Source of the DNA: Brucella cytisi
Lineage (GTDB): Bacteria; Pseudomonadota; Alphaproteobacteria; Rhizobiales; Rhizobiaceae
Assembly (NCBI GenBank): GCA_012103075.1
Contig: JAAVLQ010000002.1
Location: forward strand, 575,001 to 639,000
DNA length: 64,000 bases
Reading direction: 5' to 3'
Under the pieces are notes generated by a model, which saw nothing but the letters and a program-made list of their open reading frames with translations, had not been told where the DNA came from and searched no databases. The position numbers and the translations under genes were made by a program. Below, one piece after another: positions 1 to 10,106 of the stretch. How positions within the stretch are numbered: position 1 is the first letter of the stretch; the number at the start of each line of letters is the position of its first letter.

Positions 1-134
1 GCATCTTTAAGAAAGGCGGCGGACACTCAGTCCGCCTCGTCCTTTCGCAAGCAGGAAGCATGAAGAAAGCCAAAATAACCAAGAATAACCCAATAATAAC
101 AATGGGAACTGATACCAATCGAAAAGGAGAAGCT

Positions 135-1001
135 ATGTTAGGCAAACTAACCAAATTCGGTCTGGCGGCAGTTGTGGCGGGAACGATGACCATGGGCGCA
201 GCTTTTGCGCAGGACGGCAAGTCGGTGAAGATCGGCTGGGCACCTTGGTCGGATGCTGAGTTCGTCACCAAACTTGCCAAGAAACTGATCGAAGACAATC
301 TCGGCCAGAAGGTTGAGCTGGTTCAGACGGACGTGGCCCCACTTTATCAGGGCGTGAGCCGTGGCGATATCGATGCCATGATGATGGCATGGCTGCCGGA
401 AACGCACGCCGATTACTATGCACGCGTGAAGGACAAGGTCGAAGACCTAGGCCCGCTCTATGAAGGTGCAAAGCTCGGTTGGATTGTTCCGGCTTACATC
501 CCGGAAAGTGAGATCAGCTCCATTGAAGACCTGAAGAAGCCGGAAGTTCGCGAGAAGCTGAAGGGCGAAATTCAGGGCATCGATCCGGGAGCAGGCCTCA
601 CTCGTCTATCGCAGGAAGCGATCAAGAAATACGGGCTGGACTACAAGCTCAATATTTCGAGTGAAGCAGCCATGCTGACGACAGTTGACCGCGCCACACG
701 TTCCGACGGCTGGTTCGTGGCAACTTCATGGAGCCCGCACTGGATGTTCGGCAAGTACAAGCTGCGTTACATTGCCGATCCTGAAGGCGCACTGGGCGGT
801 GCCGAACATATCGACGCCATTGCACGTAAGGGCTTCAAGGAAGACAATCCGAAAGTTGCTTCATTGCTGACCAAGATGAGCATTCCGATCAGCGAGCTCG
901 AAGCTGCGATGTTCGATGCGCAGGAAACATCCTATGAGAAGGCCGTCGATAAATATATCGCGGACCATCCGGACCGTATCAAGGAATGGCTGGCTGAGTA
1001 A
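135..1001 (+). CDS. Glycine betaine/choline-type ABC transporter substrate-binding protein (OpuAC class)
   Basis: A periplasmic binding protein that captures a quaternary-amine osmoprotectant (glycine betaine, choline or proline betaine) for an ABC importer. The 288-residue product has a signal peptide over about residues 1-22 (cleavage after GAAFA), followed by KIGWAPWSDAEF and the aromatic-rich segments WLPETHADYY and SWSPHWMFGKYKL, typical of OpuAC proteins whose cage residues bind trimethylammonium groups. The ATG at 135 is chosen because AAAAGGAGA lies at 122-130 and the signal peptide begins there; the in-frame ATG at 60 would add a hydrophilic extension. The partner permease and ATPase are not in the window and are presumably to its left. 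The frame is intact. Class is secure; exact ligand is not. Confidence 0.88.
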   Translation: MLGKLTKFGLAAVVAGTMTMGAAFAQDGKSVKIGWAPWSDAEFVTKLAKKLIEDNLGQKVELVQTDVAPLYQGVSRGDIDAMMMAWLPETHADYYARVKDKVEDLGPLYEGAKLGWIVPAYIPESEISSIEDLKKPEVREKLKGEIQGIDPGAGLTRLSQEAIKKYGLDYKLNISSEAAMLTTVDRATRSDGWFVATSWSPHWMFGKYKLRYIADPEGALGGAEHIDAIARKGFKEDNPKVASLLTKMSIPISELEAAMFDAQETSYEKAVDKYIADHPDRIKEWLAE

Positions 1002-1015
1002 TCAGCTCCGTAAGA

Positions 1016-1040
1016 AAGCCCCGGGAAACCGGGGCTTTTT
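1016..1040 (+). terminator. Rho-independent terminator of the osmoprotectant binding protein gene
   Basis: GC-rich inverted repeat AAGCCCCGG / CCGGGGCTT with a short AAA-type loop, followed by five T, 15 bases after the stop codon at 1001. The mirror A run means it may also serve the leftward gene ending at 1047. Confidence 0.8.
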
Positions 1041-1046
1041 CATATC

Positions 1047-1945
1047 TTATCCTCTTCGAGCGATCAAAATGCCCGATATCACGATGATGCCGCCGAGAGC
1101 CTGCAATATGCCAATGGGTTCTGACAGGATGGTCCGGGCAAGAAAACGCTGCGACAACCGGTTGCAGAAGCAGGGTGAGTGACGAGAAAGATGCCGGAAG
1201 ATAGGCGAGGGCATAAGCAATCATGCTCTGGCCTGCGGCATGAGTTACCCATGCGAGGCCTGCAAGAATAAGCCATCCATAGAGCGTGGCAGGCAGTATC
1301 TGACCCTCCATGAAATAGGAAACTGGCAGCGAAAAGACGGCTGCAATCGCGCTGCTCCACAGCATGATGCGCATGGTGGAAAAGCGGCTGCGCAAGCGGC
1401 CAACCGAAAGAATGTAACCGGCATAGAAAACTGCGGCGAGAAGCGCCATCGCATCGCCGGATGATTGGGACTGGAGAAGCTCGCCCGGTCCACCCTTTAG
1501 CACGACGACGCCAATGACCGCGACGGCAAGGCCGATCATGAAAGACGTGCTCACGCGCGATTTGAAAAGCAACCAAGCGCCCAATGTCACGAAAATCGGC
1601 GCCATATTGGCAAGCAGCGTGGCATTTGCAACGGATGTCATGTGCAGCGACAGGTGCCACGCGCCGAGGTCGAAAGCGATAAACAGGCCCGCAGGGCGAG
1701 GCGCAAACAGTCGGACAGCGTGAGCGGGGTAGTATCCTTTTGTCGCGCCGTTCGCGACCATCCATGAGCAGAAGCGGTAAAACTGCGAGTGCAAGACGCC
1801 AGAAGCCTGTTGCGAGCGGACCCACCTCGGAAAGTCGGACAAAGATCGGCGAGCTGCCAATAGCAATTCCGCCAACGATCAGAGCGGTCATCGCCAGACG
1901 TTGCGCATTGGTAGGAGCGGGGCTTGCGGCGGTGGTATGCGACAT
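1047..1945 (-). CDS. EamA/DMT-superfamily membrane transporter (frame broken twice)
   Basis: An inner-membrane exporter of the drug/metabolite transporter superfamily with two EamA repeats and about ten membrane segments. The restored product is about 298 residues: N-terminal MSHTTAASP and TALIVGGIAIGSSPIFVRLS, then NMAPIFVTLGAWLLFK, GLAVAVIGVVVLKGG and AGLAWVTHAAGQSMIAYALA, ending GIIVISGILIARRG. The reading frame changes at 1738-1741 and at 1143-1146; both sites are runs of four identical bases where three would keep the frame. The start is the ATG at 1943-1945. It stands alone between BA14K and the osmoprotectant gene, so the substrate cannot be guessed. Confidence 0.75.
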
Positions 1946-2251
1946 TCTAAAACTCAAGGTTGTGCCGAAATCGTTCTGTTGCCCGCGCAATGCACGCACG
2001 CAGCTAAAGAGCGACTGCCGGCTTTGGACTGAACTGGTCGTGGAGAAAGTCGAGCACATTTCTTTCACCATCCACGTTCTGAATATTGTCCTTCATGTCG
2101 CAAAAGAATGGGAACGAAGAAAATTTTGCCCGCGACATTGCTATGACGCGGGCTTGCTTATTCCTCTTTGGGAGAGGCGTCCAGCATTGGATTATCGCAG
2201 AAACCGGAAATTTCATCACGTTTCTGTTCAACAGATCGTAAATTCCATGAA
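1946..2251. other. Intergenic stretch without a recognisable gene
   Basis: Between the DMT transporter start and the BA14K terminator I see no gene with a plausible start and ribosome-binding site. A short protein-like reading on the minus strand ends ASPKEE at about 2158 but has no usable start codon. Confidence 0.4.
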
Positions 2252-2278
2252 AAAAAGCGCCCTCAAAGGGCGCTTTTT
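2252..2278. terminator. Terminator after the BA14K gene
   Basis: Perfect stem AAAAAGCGCCC / GGGCGCTTTTT with a TCAAA loop, immediately downstream of the leftward BA14K gene. The A and T tracts on both sides make it bidirectional in principle. Confidence 0.8.
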
Positions 2279-2284
2279 CAATTA

Positions 2285-2740
2285 TCAACGAGAATAGGGC
2301 GAATAGCACTGTCTGCGCGGCCCATTATAGGGCTGGAATGTATTGTCCGAGGAGCGATAGGATTTGTAGCGGTTATAGCACCACTGAACATGCGCGTTGG
2401 ACATCCTCGGTGCACGATAAACGGGGCGAGGCTGACTTACGGCACCGCCAATGATGGCACCTGCGCCGAAAGCTGCCAGCGGATACCACCACCCGTCATT
2501 ATAGCGACGATAGCCATGACGATAATGCCGATAGCCTCGATGACCGTTCCAATATCCCGGCCGGTGAGGCCTATGGCCATTATAGTGACGTGGCGAGCGG
2601 CGATGATCGCGCACCTGTTCCACATTATGATTGATGACCGGACGTTCCAGATTCAAAGGCGCTGCCATTATCGGCGCGATGGACGTTGCTCCGAAGATCA
2701 CGGCCAACGCACCGACACAGGTCTGTTTGAAAATATTCAC
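2285..2740 (-). CDS. BA14K-family secreted protein
   Basis: A small exported protein of the BA14K family, known from Brucella as an immunoreactive, lectin-like protein of about 14 kDa. The 151-residue product has a signal peptide ending IAPIMA-AP, a low-complexity middle rich in His, Arg, Gly and Tyr, a hydrophobic glycine-rich stretch [11 protein letters not shown], and the family C-terminus [13 protein letters not shown]...[13 protein letters not shown], which holds the two conserved Cys. GTG at 2740 is chosen because GGAGGG precedes it by about 6 bases; the TTG two codons upstream is too close to that site. Monocistronic with its own terminator. Family assignment is firm; the molecular role is not known from sequence. 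Confidence 0.85.
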   Translation of the reverse strand: MNIFKQTCVGALAVIFGATSIAPIMAAPLNLERPVINHNVEQVRDHRRSPRHYNGHRPHRPGYWNGHRGYRHYRHGYRRYNDGWWYPLAAFGAGAIIGGAVSQPRPVYRAPRMSNAHVQWCYNRYKSYRSSDNTFQPYNGPRRQCYSPYSR

Positions 2741-2865
2741 GTGCAACCCTCCGTCTTAGGTGATTAAGGTAAACGCTTGAAATATCGAATTGTTCCCGCT
2801 TTTCTACAGGCGGAAAGCCGGGTTTTCGCTGTTTTGGGCAGGACTGAATGTTGCGCAAAATGAAA

Positions 2866-2940
2866 GGGAGCAGGCTCCTCCCCAAGAACCTGCTCCCCAA
2901 TGCATCGCCCCCGCCATAGGTGGTGCGATGCTTACTTTTA
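2866..2940 (+). ncRNA. Candidate cuckoo/CcsR-like small RNA with anti-Shine-Dalgarno loop
   Basis: On the plus strand a 9-bp stem GGGAGCAGG (2866-2874) / CCTGCTCCC (2889-2897) exposes the loop CTCCTCCCCAAGAA. Four bases later a second stem GCATCGC (2902-2908) / GCGATGC (2925-2931) is followed by TTACTTTT, like an intrinsic terminator. The CTCCTCCC loop is shared with the hairpins at 21.8 kb and 27.4 kb and resembles the 3' end of 16S rRNA. It lies convergent to the end of the operon stopping at 2970. I could not place a convincing promoter; a CTTGAA at about 2773 is only suggestive. The structure is seen; the RNA is inferred. Confidence 0.5.
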
Positions 2941-2969
2941 TGGCCCTTGCCGAGCCTGATTTCAGCGTG

Positions 2970-4142
2970 TCAGACCTTACCTTCGAGTGCAGCATTTAGC
3001 AACTTCAACGCGCGTTCTTTTGTCAATTCAATCGGGTTGCCGCCAGCGGTTGGATCGACGATAGCCATCTCGGCAATCAGGTCTTTCCGGGCGTCATCCA
3101 TTGTGAGGCCTTTGATGAATTCGGGCAGCGTATTGGGGACGCTCAAATCGCTCCGCAGTTTCATGACTGCTGCCAGAAATCCGTCGAATCCGCCCTTGAT
3201 GCCGAGATAATCGGCAAGCCGTTCTATACGCTTTTCGATCGCAGATCGGTTCTGAAGCAGGACACAGGGCATGAAAACCGCATTCGTCATGCCATGATGG
3301 GTATCATAAAGGGCACCGATGGGATGCGACAGCGAATGGATTGCGCCAAGCCCTTTCTGGAAGGCCGTTGCACCCATTGCGGCCGCTGCCATCATGTTCG
3401 CACGCGCTTCAATATTCTTGCCGTCGGCATAGGCGGTGGGAAGGTTTTCAAGAACCAGACGGATACCCTCCACTGCGATGCCATCGGCCATCGGATGAAA
3501 TCCCGGAGCGCAATAGGCTTCAAGGCAGTGTGCCAGTGCGTCCATGCCAGTGCCCGCAGTGATGAAAGGTGGCATTCCGGTGGAAAGCTCAGGATCGGCA
3601 ATGACTGTGACCGGCAGCATCTTGGGGTGGAAGATGACCTTCTTGGTATGGGTCGCTTCGTTGGTCAAGACACCTGCACGGCCAACTTCCGATCCGGTGC
3701 CGGCGGTCGTGGGGACGGCAATGATCGGGGCAATTGCTTTGCTGTCAGCGCGCGTCCACCAGTCACCAATGTCTTCGAAATCCCAGACCGGTCGTGTCTG
3801 CCCTGCCTGAAAGGCAATCAGCTTGCCGAGGTCGAGCGCTGAACCACCACCAAAAGCGATGACACCATCATGCTTGCCGCTTTTGAAGACCTCAACGCCC
3901 GCATAGAGATTGCTTTCGACCGGATTAGGTTTGACGTCGGAGAAAACCCCGTATTTCACACCGGCTTCATCCAGAATAGCGAGCGTGGAGGCCACCACTG
4001 GAAGTTTTGCCAGACCGGGGTCAGTCACAAAGAGCGGATTCTGAATGCCAGCGGCCTTGAGGACGGCAGGCAATTCCTTGATGCGGCCCGGGCCAAAAAG
4101 CACGGTGGTGGGGAAATTCCATTTGGCAGTCAAAGTGGTCAT
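2970..4142 (-). CDS. Iron-containing alcohol dehydrogenase
   Basis: A cytoplasmic NAD(P)-dependent group III alcohol dehydrogenase of 390 residues. Visible marks are the nucleotide-binding GGGSALDLGK, the metal-ligand region GTGMDALAHCLEAY (Asp and His) and the further His ligands in HSLSHPIGALYDTHHG. ATG at 4140-4142 is chosen over a TTG 24 bases upstream because GGAAAG lies 8 bases before it. It is the last gene of the leftward operon, 30 bases after the aldehyde dehydrogenase. In that context it probably oxidises the hydroxyl group of a gamma-glutamylated amino alcohol to the aldehyde; that substrate is an inference from the neighbours, while the enzyme class is clear. Frame intact. Confidence 0.85.
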   Translation of the reverse strand: MTTLTAKWNFPTTVLFGPGRIKELPAVLKAAGIQNPLFVTDPGLAKLPVVASTLAILDEAGVKYGVFSDVKPNPVESNLYAGVEVFKSGKHDGVIAFGGGSALDLGKLIAFQAGQTRPVWDFEDIGDWWTRADSKAIAPIIAVPTTAGTGSEVGRAGVLTNEATHTKKVIFHPKMLPVTVIADPELSTGMPPFITAGTGMDALAHCLEAYCAPGFHPMADGIAVEGIRLVLENLPTAYADGKNIEARANMMAAAAMGATAFQKGLGAIHSLSHPIGALYDTHHGMTNAVFMPCVLLQNRSAIEKRIERLADYLGIKGGFDGFLAAVMKLRSDLSVPNTLPEFIKGLTMDDARKDLIAEMAIVDPTAGGNPIELTKERALKLLNAALEGKV

Positions 4143-4172
4143 GTCGATTGCTTTCCAGAAATTCAATTCAGA

Positions 4173-5556
4173 TCAGATTTTCTCACGCAGGTGGAAGGAT
4201 TTCGGTCGCGTGAGATTGCCGTAGCCGATGGGTGACAGGGCAGCACCCTTGCCAGTGTCTTTGATCCCGGTCCAGACAAGTGCGGGGTCGAGATAATCGC
4301 AGCGGTTCATGAAAACCGTGCCCGTTTCGATGCGGTCACCGAGAGCGGCAGCGTGGTCCGTATCTGCTGTCCAGAGCGAAGCTGTGAGGCCGTAGATGCT
4401 GTCATTCATGAGCGCGAGAGCTTCCTCGTCATTGTGTACTTTCATGATGCCGACGATGGGGCCGAAGCTTTCTTCACGCATGACGCTCATCTGATGGTCG
4501 ACATTGGTGAGCACTTCCGGCGCGACATAGGGGAGCCCCCGCGCGATCATTCTCGACGCTCATATTGACGTGGGCCTTCGCACCCTTGCGTAACGCTTCC
4601 GCCTTCTGCTCGCGGATGAGATCGGCAAAGCGCGCCTGCGCCATTGGTCCAAGCGTCGTTGAGTTATCCAGCGGATTGCCGACGACATATTGCTTCGTCA
4701 GGTCGATGAAACCATCGACGAAGCGGTCATAGACGGCTTCATGAACATAGATGCGCTCGATCCCGCAGCAGCACTGGCCGGAATTGAAAAAGCACCATCG
4801 ACCAGATTGGCGACGGCATGGTCCAGATTGACATCAGGAAGCACATAGGCCGGGTCCTTGCCGCCAAGCTCCAGCCCGAGTGTCATGAAGGTGCCTGCAG
4901 CAGCCTTTTCGATGGCGCGCCCCCGCCAACCGAGCCGGTGAAATTCACGTGGTCAATTGTGCCGGATGCAAGCAACTTCTCCGTCGATGCGTGATCGAGA
5001 ACGATATTCTGGAATACGCCCTTGGGCAGCCCGGCCTTCTCAAACGCTTTTGCAAAGCGTTCACCAGCCAGAAGCGTCTGCGTTGCATGTTTGAGGATCA
5101 CGGTATTCCCGGCCATAAGTGCGGGAATGATTGTGTTGACGGCGGTGAGATAGGGATAGTTCCACGGTGCAATCACCAGAACCACGCCGAGCGGCACGTG
5201 CTTCACATACCGACGGAAACCATCCCTCTGTGTGGGCACATAAGGTTTCAGCGCCTCTTCGGCGATATCGATCATATATTGGCCGCGTTCCTGCACGCCG
5301 CCATTCTCCCCGCCGTAACGGGTCGGGCGCCCCATCTGCCATGCGATTTCAGGGATAATCTCTTCCTGCATCCCGGCAAGCGCATCCAGTGCGGCCCGGC
5401 AATAGCGCGCGCGCTCAGCAATACTCAACTGAGCCCAGCCTGTTTGCGCAGCGCGCGCAGCCGCCACCGTCGAGGCGATTGCAGCCTCATTTAAAAAGGA
5501 CGCTCGGCATAAACCGAGCCGTCTATCGGAGAGATGATCTTGGCCGTGCCGCTCAT
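4173..5556 (-). CDS. NAD(P)-dependent aldehyde dehydrogenase (frame broken four times)
   Basis: An aldehyde dehydrogenase superfamily enzyme, restored length about 461 residues. It begins MSGTAKIISPIDGSVY and contains VLVIAPWNYPYLTAVN (cofactor-binding Trp-Asn), NFTGSVGGG, LGLELGGKDPAYVLPD with the catalytic-base Glu region, the catalytic-Cys segment NSGQCCCGIERI, and EESFGPIVGI near the C-terminus. Frame breaks sit at 5493-5497 and 4787-4791 (runs of five where six fit), 4920-4924 (five where six fit) and close to 4536-4550. Start ATG at 5554-5556. It lies between the ligase and the alcohol dehydrogenase of the same operon and would oxidise the aldehyde to the carboxylate. The class is clear; the broken frame is probably not biological. 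Confidence 0.78.
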
Positions 5557-5614
5557 CTGCAATTTCCTCTGAAGTCTGGCATTGCGTTATTCATTTCGGG
5601 ATCGGTCACGCGGG

Positions 5615-6989
5615 TCAATAGCGCTCGAAACCGCGATGTAGTTCCCAGTCGGTCACGCGCCGGTCGTACTCGATCTGCTCCCAATGGGCGGTGTGGACAT
5701 AGTGGTTGACCACAGCCTCCCCAAAAGCTTCCTTGAGAAACGACGAGTTCTTGAGCGCCTGTGCGGCCTCCCGGAGCGTATAAGGAATTTCCTTGAGTTT
5801 GACCGCACTATAGGCATCGCCGACAAAGGGCTCATCAAGTTCCAGTTGTTCATCTATGCCTTGCAAGCCCGATGCGATAAGCGCTGCAAAGGCCAGATAT
5901 GGATTGAGATCAGCACCACCGATGCGGCATTCGATGCGGATGCCTTTCGTGCCTTCGCCGCAAAGGCGGAAACCTGCAGTGCGGTTATCCCGGCTCCACA
6001 TCCAGATTTTCGTCGGCGCAAAAGTACCTGCCTGAAAGCGCTTGTAGGAATTGATGTATGGCGCCGGGGAAATAGGTGTAGTCGGTGGCGTATTTGAGCT
6101 GTCCGGCCACCCGGGAACGCATGAGCGGCGTCATAGTGTATGGGGCTTTCGGATCAAAGAAGAGCGGTTCCTTGCCATCGGCGCTCCAGATAGAATTATG
6201 CACGTGGCTGGAGCTTCCAGCCTTGCCGTAATCATACTTGGCCATGAAGGTGATGCATTTGCCGTGGGCCTCGGCGATTTCCTTCATCGCATTCTTCATG
6301 ATGACATGGCGGTCTGCCATTTCGAGCGCTTCGGCATAGCGCACATTCAGTTCTTCCTGTCCCGGCCCCCATTCGCCCTTGGAGTTTTCGACCGGAATTC
6401 CCGCTGCCGCGAGCTGGTTGCGCATTGCGCGTAGAACCGGTTCCTCCTTGGTGGTCAGGTGGATGACATAATCCTGCACGTAAGGAGATGCCGTTTCCAT
6501 ATCCTGCCAGTGCTTTGCGCGGGCTGTCTTGTAGGTCTCGTCGAAAAGATAGAACTCAAGCTCGGAAGCGAAATAGGCGCGATAGCCGCGCTCGTGCAGG
6601 CGCGCGAGTTGCTTCTTGAGGATAGCACGCGGGGAATGCGCCAGATCCTGATGGTCGTGGTGATCGAGCACGTCGCAAAGCACGATGGCGGTCTTTTCCA
6701 GCCATGTGGCGACGCGCAAGGTCGAAAGATCCGGCTTGATGACAAAATCACCATAACCCTTGTCCCATCCTGCGGCCTCATAGCCGGGCACCGGCTCCAT
6801 ATCGATATCGTCGGCAAGAAGATAGTTGCATCCATGGGTCTCGTCGTAACCAGACTCCACGAAAAACTGTCCGTAGAAGCGTTTGCCGATCAAGCGTCCC
6901 TGCATGTCCACAAAACATGCGAGAACTGTATCGATTTCATCATTCGCAACGGCTTTTTTCAATGCATCGAAAGTCAACTGTTCGGCCAT
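5615..6989 (-). CDS. Glutamine-synthetase-family gamma-glutamyl-amine ligase (frame broken once)
   Basis: A glutamine synthetase fold enzyme of about 457 residues, of the class that joins glutamate to an organic amine rather than the nitrogen-assimilation GlnA. Seen are the beta-grasp start DTVLACFVDMQGRLIGKRF, the ATP/metal region FASELEFYLFDETY, HNSIWSADGK (the glutamate-binding His loop) and WSRDNRTAGFRLCGEG with the conserved arginine. The frame breaks at 6066-6069, a run of four G where three keep the protein continuous. The next genes encode aldehyde and alcohol dehydrogenases rather than a PuuB-type oxidase, so an amino alcohol fits better than a polyamine. ATG at 6989; 63 bases follow the TRAP binding protein gene. 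Confidence 0.78.
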
Positions 6990-7052
6990 TTATGCTCGCT
7001 CCAGAACGGAAAAAAGTGATGGACGCGGCACACTGTGCCGCGTCCAAAATCC

Positions 7053-8119
7053 TTAGGCATAACGATAAGGTGCGCCTGCACCTCGCATGGTTTCCTGATA
7101 TTTTTCAGGATTGCGACGACTTTGGCGTTTCTCTCGCTCTTGGTGGCGATCTCGTCCCAGAACTGTTCGGCGGCGTCCTCGATCTGCTTCCATTCCGATT
7201 CCGGAATAGTTGTCAGTTCCAGCTTCCCACCGGTGGTGCGATAGTGAGCTTCGCCCCACCAGTACCAATGCTGGCGATAATAATGCGATGAGTCCATTGC
7301 CAGCTTGAAGAGCGTCTTCAGGTGATCCGGCACAGCGTCCCATTTCTCGGTATTCGCGAAATAGGAACCGGCCCATGCGCCGTTGATATTGTTGGTCAGA
7401 TAGTACTTGTTGATGTCGGCCCAGCCAACCGTATAGGCCTCGGTCGCGCCACACCATGCAACGCCGTCGAGTTCGCCAGTCTGGATAGCGACTTCAATAT
7501 CTTCCCACGGCAGCGTGACAGGCACGACGCCGAATTTGGTCAGGAAGCGGCCACCGGTCGGGAATGTGAAGACCCGAAGTCCCTTCAGGTCAGCAACGCT
7601 GCGGATCGGCTTGGTGGTTACGAAATTGCACGGGTCCCGTGAACCGGCGCTGAGCCATGTGACGCCCGGAATTTCCTTATAGGCTTCCTCCCAGATTTCA
7701 TTGAGTCCGTACCAGTTGAACAGGGCAGGCACATCGAGGCTGTAGCGCGATGCGAAGGGGAAATAAGCCCCAAACACCGCGACATCGACTGGTGACGCCA
7801 TGGAGTCGTCATCACTTTGCGCAGCGTCGATTGTGCCGGACTGAACCGCGCGGAACAGCTCACCCTGCGGCACAAGCTGGTCGGCAGTATAAAGTTCGAT
7901 CACCATCTCGCCATTGGCAGCCTTGTTGAAGGCGTCGATAGACGGCTTGATGACGTGCTCTGCAAGTGCCGGACCTGCATAAGTCTGCAGCCGCCATTTG
8001 ATTGGGCTTTGCGCCCTCACATATGGCGTTGCAAGCGTGCTTGCACCCAGCGCGCCAACGGTTGTCAGCCCGGCTTTCTTGAGAAAATCGCGTTTGTTAA
8101 GCTTGCTATTCTCACTCAT
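7053..8119 (-). CDS. TRAP transporter periplasmic substrate-binding protein (DctP family, C-terminal frame break)
   Basis: The extracytoplasmic receptor of a tripartite ATP-independent periplasmic transporter, about 355 residues. The N-terminus KRDFLKKAGLTTVGALG is a twin-residue, Tat-like export signal (Lys-Arg before Asp-Phe-Leu) with processing near YVRAQ. The DctP fold is marked by KWRLQTYAGPALAEH, ELYTADQLVPQGELF and the strongly conserved PIRSVADLKGLRVF. A run of five T at 7101-7105 where six fit shifts the last twenty residues; restored, the protein ends GAPYRYA. ATG at 8119 is chosen because GGGAG sits 7 bases upstream; the ATG two codons earlier is too close to it. Ligand unknown; the operon suggests an amine or amino alcohol. 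Confidence 0.82.
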
Positions 8120-8219
8120 GCCCATTCTCCCACTCTTGTTTGAGTTCACCCTTTATGTGTTCCGGTCTAGCCGTTCTGGCTCTTGTCACCGGCTTATACG
8201 CATTCTCCCGTAATTATCG

Positions 8220-9547
8220 TCATCGTCCGGTGTACCAGTTGGGCAACCACATCGCGATCTGCGGAAAGATCATCAGAAGGATGATGGTCAGCACCATGAG
8301 GAAGAAGAACGGTACGATTGAACGATAGATGTCTATCAGCGTGACTTCCTTCGGGGCCAAGGCCCGCATCATGAAGAGATTGTACCCGAAAGGTGGCGTA
8401 ATATATGCGATCTGGCAGGTGATCGTGTAGAGCACACCGAACCAGATGGCGTTGAAGCCGAGGCTCTTGACCAGCGGTATGTAAAGCGGTGCCACGATGA
8501 CCAGCATTGCCGTGTCATCGAGGAACATGCCCAATATGATGAACGAAAACAGCATCAGTATCAGGATTGTCCACGGCGACAGATCGAAAGTGTTCAGCAA
8601 CACGCTTTCAATGGCTTTCACCGCTCCGAGGCCATCATAGACCGATGAAAAGCAGAGTGCAGCCAGAATGATCCAGAGAAACATGCAGGTGACGGTGAGG
8701 CTGTTCCGTGTCGTGGTTTCCCCAGACAATCTTGTTGAGGCGTCCGGTGAAAAGCGCGGCAAGCGTTGCAAGCAATGCGCCGACGGCTGAGCTTTCAACA
8801 AGGCTGGTAACGCCGGTGAGGAACAGGCCCATCATCGCGCCGAAGACCACGAGCGGAAGGATGCCAGCGCGTAGCGCGACAAAACGGTCGTGCCATGTGA
8901 TCCTGTCCAGTTCTTCCTGCGGTAAAGTCGGTCCGAGCTCGGGCTGGATGCGGCAGCGTATGTAAATATAGATCGCAAAAGAGCGCAGCCATCAGAAGAC
9001 CGGGACCAATCCCTGCGAGCCAGAGCTGCAATACCGGCTGCCGGGCAATCATCGCATAAAGTACCAGTACGACGCTTGGCGGAATGAGGATGCCAAGTGA
9101 ACTGCCAGCCTGAATGACGCCCGTTACCATAACCTTGTTATAGCCACGCTTGAGAAGCTCTGGCAGTGCGACGGTAGCGCCGATTGCCATGCCAGCAACG
9201 CTCAGGCCGTTCATGCAGGAAATAATGACCATCAGGCCGATCGTTCCCAAGGCCAGACCGCCGCGAATGCCGCCGAACCACACGTGGAACATGCGATAGA
9301 GATTGCTGGCGATGCCCGATTCCGAGAGCATGTATCCCATGAAGACAAAGAACGGCACCGTAATGAGCGGATACCAGTTCAATACCGCAAAGGTTGCATT
9401 ATACGGCATCTCGAACGAGCCTTTGCCCCAAAGCAGGAGTGCTGCGAGCGAGCCGACAAAACCGATCACGCCAAATACGCGCTGCCCGGTCATGAGCAGC
9501 ACCATCATGGTTGCAAACATGAAGAGCGTTATGAATTCCGAACTCAT
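8220..9547 (-). CDS. TRAP transporter large permease (DctM family, frame broken twice)
   Basis: The large membrane subunit of the TRAP system, about 441 residues and some twelve membrane helices. Diagnostic stretches are FFVFMGYMLSESGIA, SCMNGLSVAGMAIGATV, SSLGILIPPSVVLVLYA and, near the end, FLDDTAMLVIVAPLYIP and ITPPFGYNLF. The frame breaks at 8977-8980 (four A where three fit) and 8720-8723 (four C where three fit). Its start overlaps the stop of the small subunit by four bases, which is usual for DctQ-DctM pairs and suggests coupled translation. About 100 bases separate its stop from the receptor gene. Confidence 0.82.
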
Positions 9548-10095
9548 ATGTGATGCCCTTCCTCAATGGCAGGACCCGCAATGGTGCTGATCGGCTGTCC
9601 ACGCAGGAAGGCCCAGTCCTTGAAGAAATTGGAGACGCATTGCAGCAGCAGCAGGAGAATACCGACAGTCATGATGAGCTTGATCGGCCAGAGAAGCGGC
9701 GCCCGGGCGGTATAGTTCTTCTGGCTGTAAACGATGGCGTAGTTGGTCGATGAAATGCCACCGGCGACCATCACACCGAGATAGAAGATGATGAACAGGA
9801 TAGTGATCATGTCGGTGATCATTTTCCTGCGCGGTGAAAGGCGGTCAAAGAACAGGTCCATGCGTACATGCGCGCCCTGTTGCATGGCATAGGCGCCGCC
9901 GAGCAGATAATAGGCGGAGAGCAGAAACTGGGACATTTCCAAGACCCAGTTGACCGGTACGCCGAGAACAACACGCGAAAAAGTCGAATATAGAAGGCAG
10001 GCGCCGAGCACGAAGAAGAGATACATCGCGAAGCGCCCGACATAGTAATTCACTACATCAACATATTTGACGAACAGTCTGATCGGCTTCGGCAT
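9544..10095 (-). CDS. TRAP transporter small permease (DctQ family)
   Basis: The small membrane subunit of the TRAP transporter, 183 residues with four predicted helices: RFAMYLFFVLGACLLYS, WVLEMSQFLLSAYYLLGG, MITILFIIFYLGVMVAGG and IKLIMTVGILLLLLQ. The central motif GGAYAMQQGAHVRMDLFFDR is the DctQ signature. Intact. It lies 11 bases after the amidohydrolase-like gene and its last codons overlap the start of the large subunit, so the order receptor-last within the operon is Q-M-P. Confidence 0.88.
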   Translation of the reverse strand: MPKPIRLFVKYVDVVNYYVGRFAMYLFFVLGACLLYSTFSRVVLGVPVNWVLEMSQFLLSAYYLLGGAYAMQQGAHVRMDLFFDRLSPRRKMITDMITILFIIFYLGVMVAGGISSTNYAIVYSQKNYTARAPLLWPIKLIMTVGILLLLLQCVSNFFKDWAFLRGQPISTIAGPAIEEGHHI

Positions 10096-10106
10096 TTCCC
10101 GCTCCT

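Noticed and set aside
1..134. Open frame upstream of the osmoprotectant gene reaching the window edge
   Set aside because: It could be the tail of an upstream permease gene (a GGCGGAC/GTCCGCC hairpin is at 18-36), but with no left context neither the gene nor its stop can be supported.
2004..2309. Minus-strand open frame across the BA14K terminator
   Set aside because: It begins inside the BA14K coding end and runs through a terminator; a nearby protein-like fragment ending ASPKEE has no start codon.
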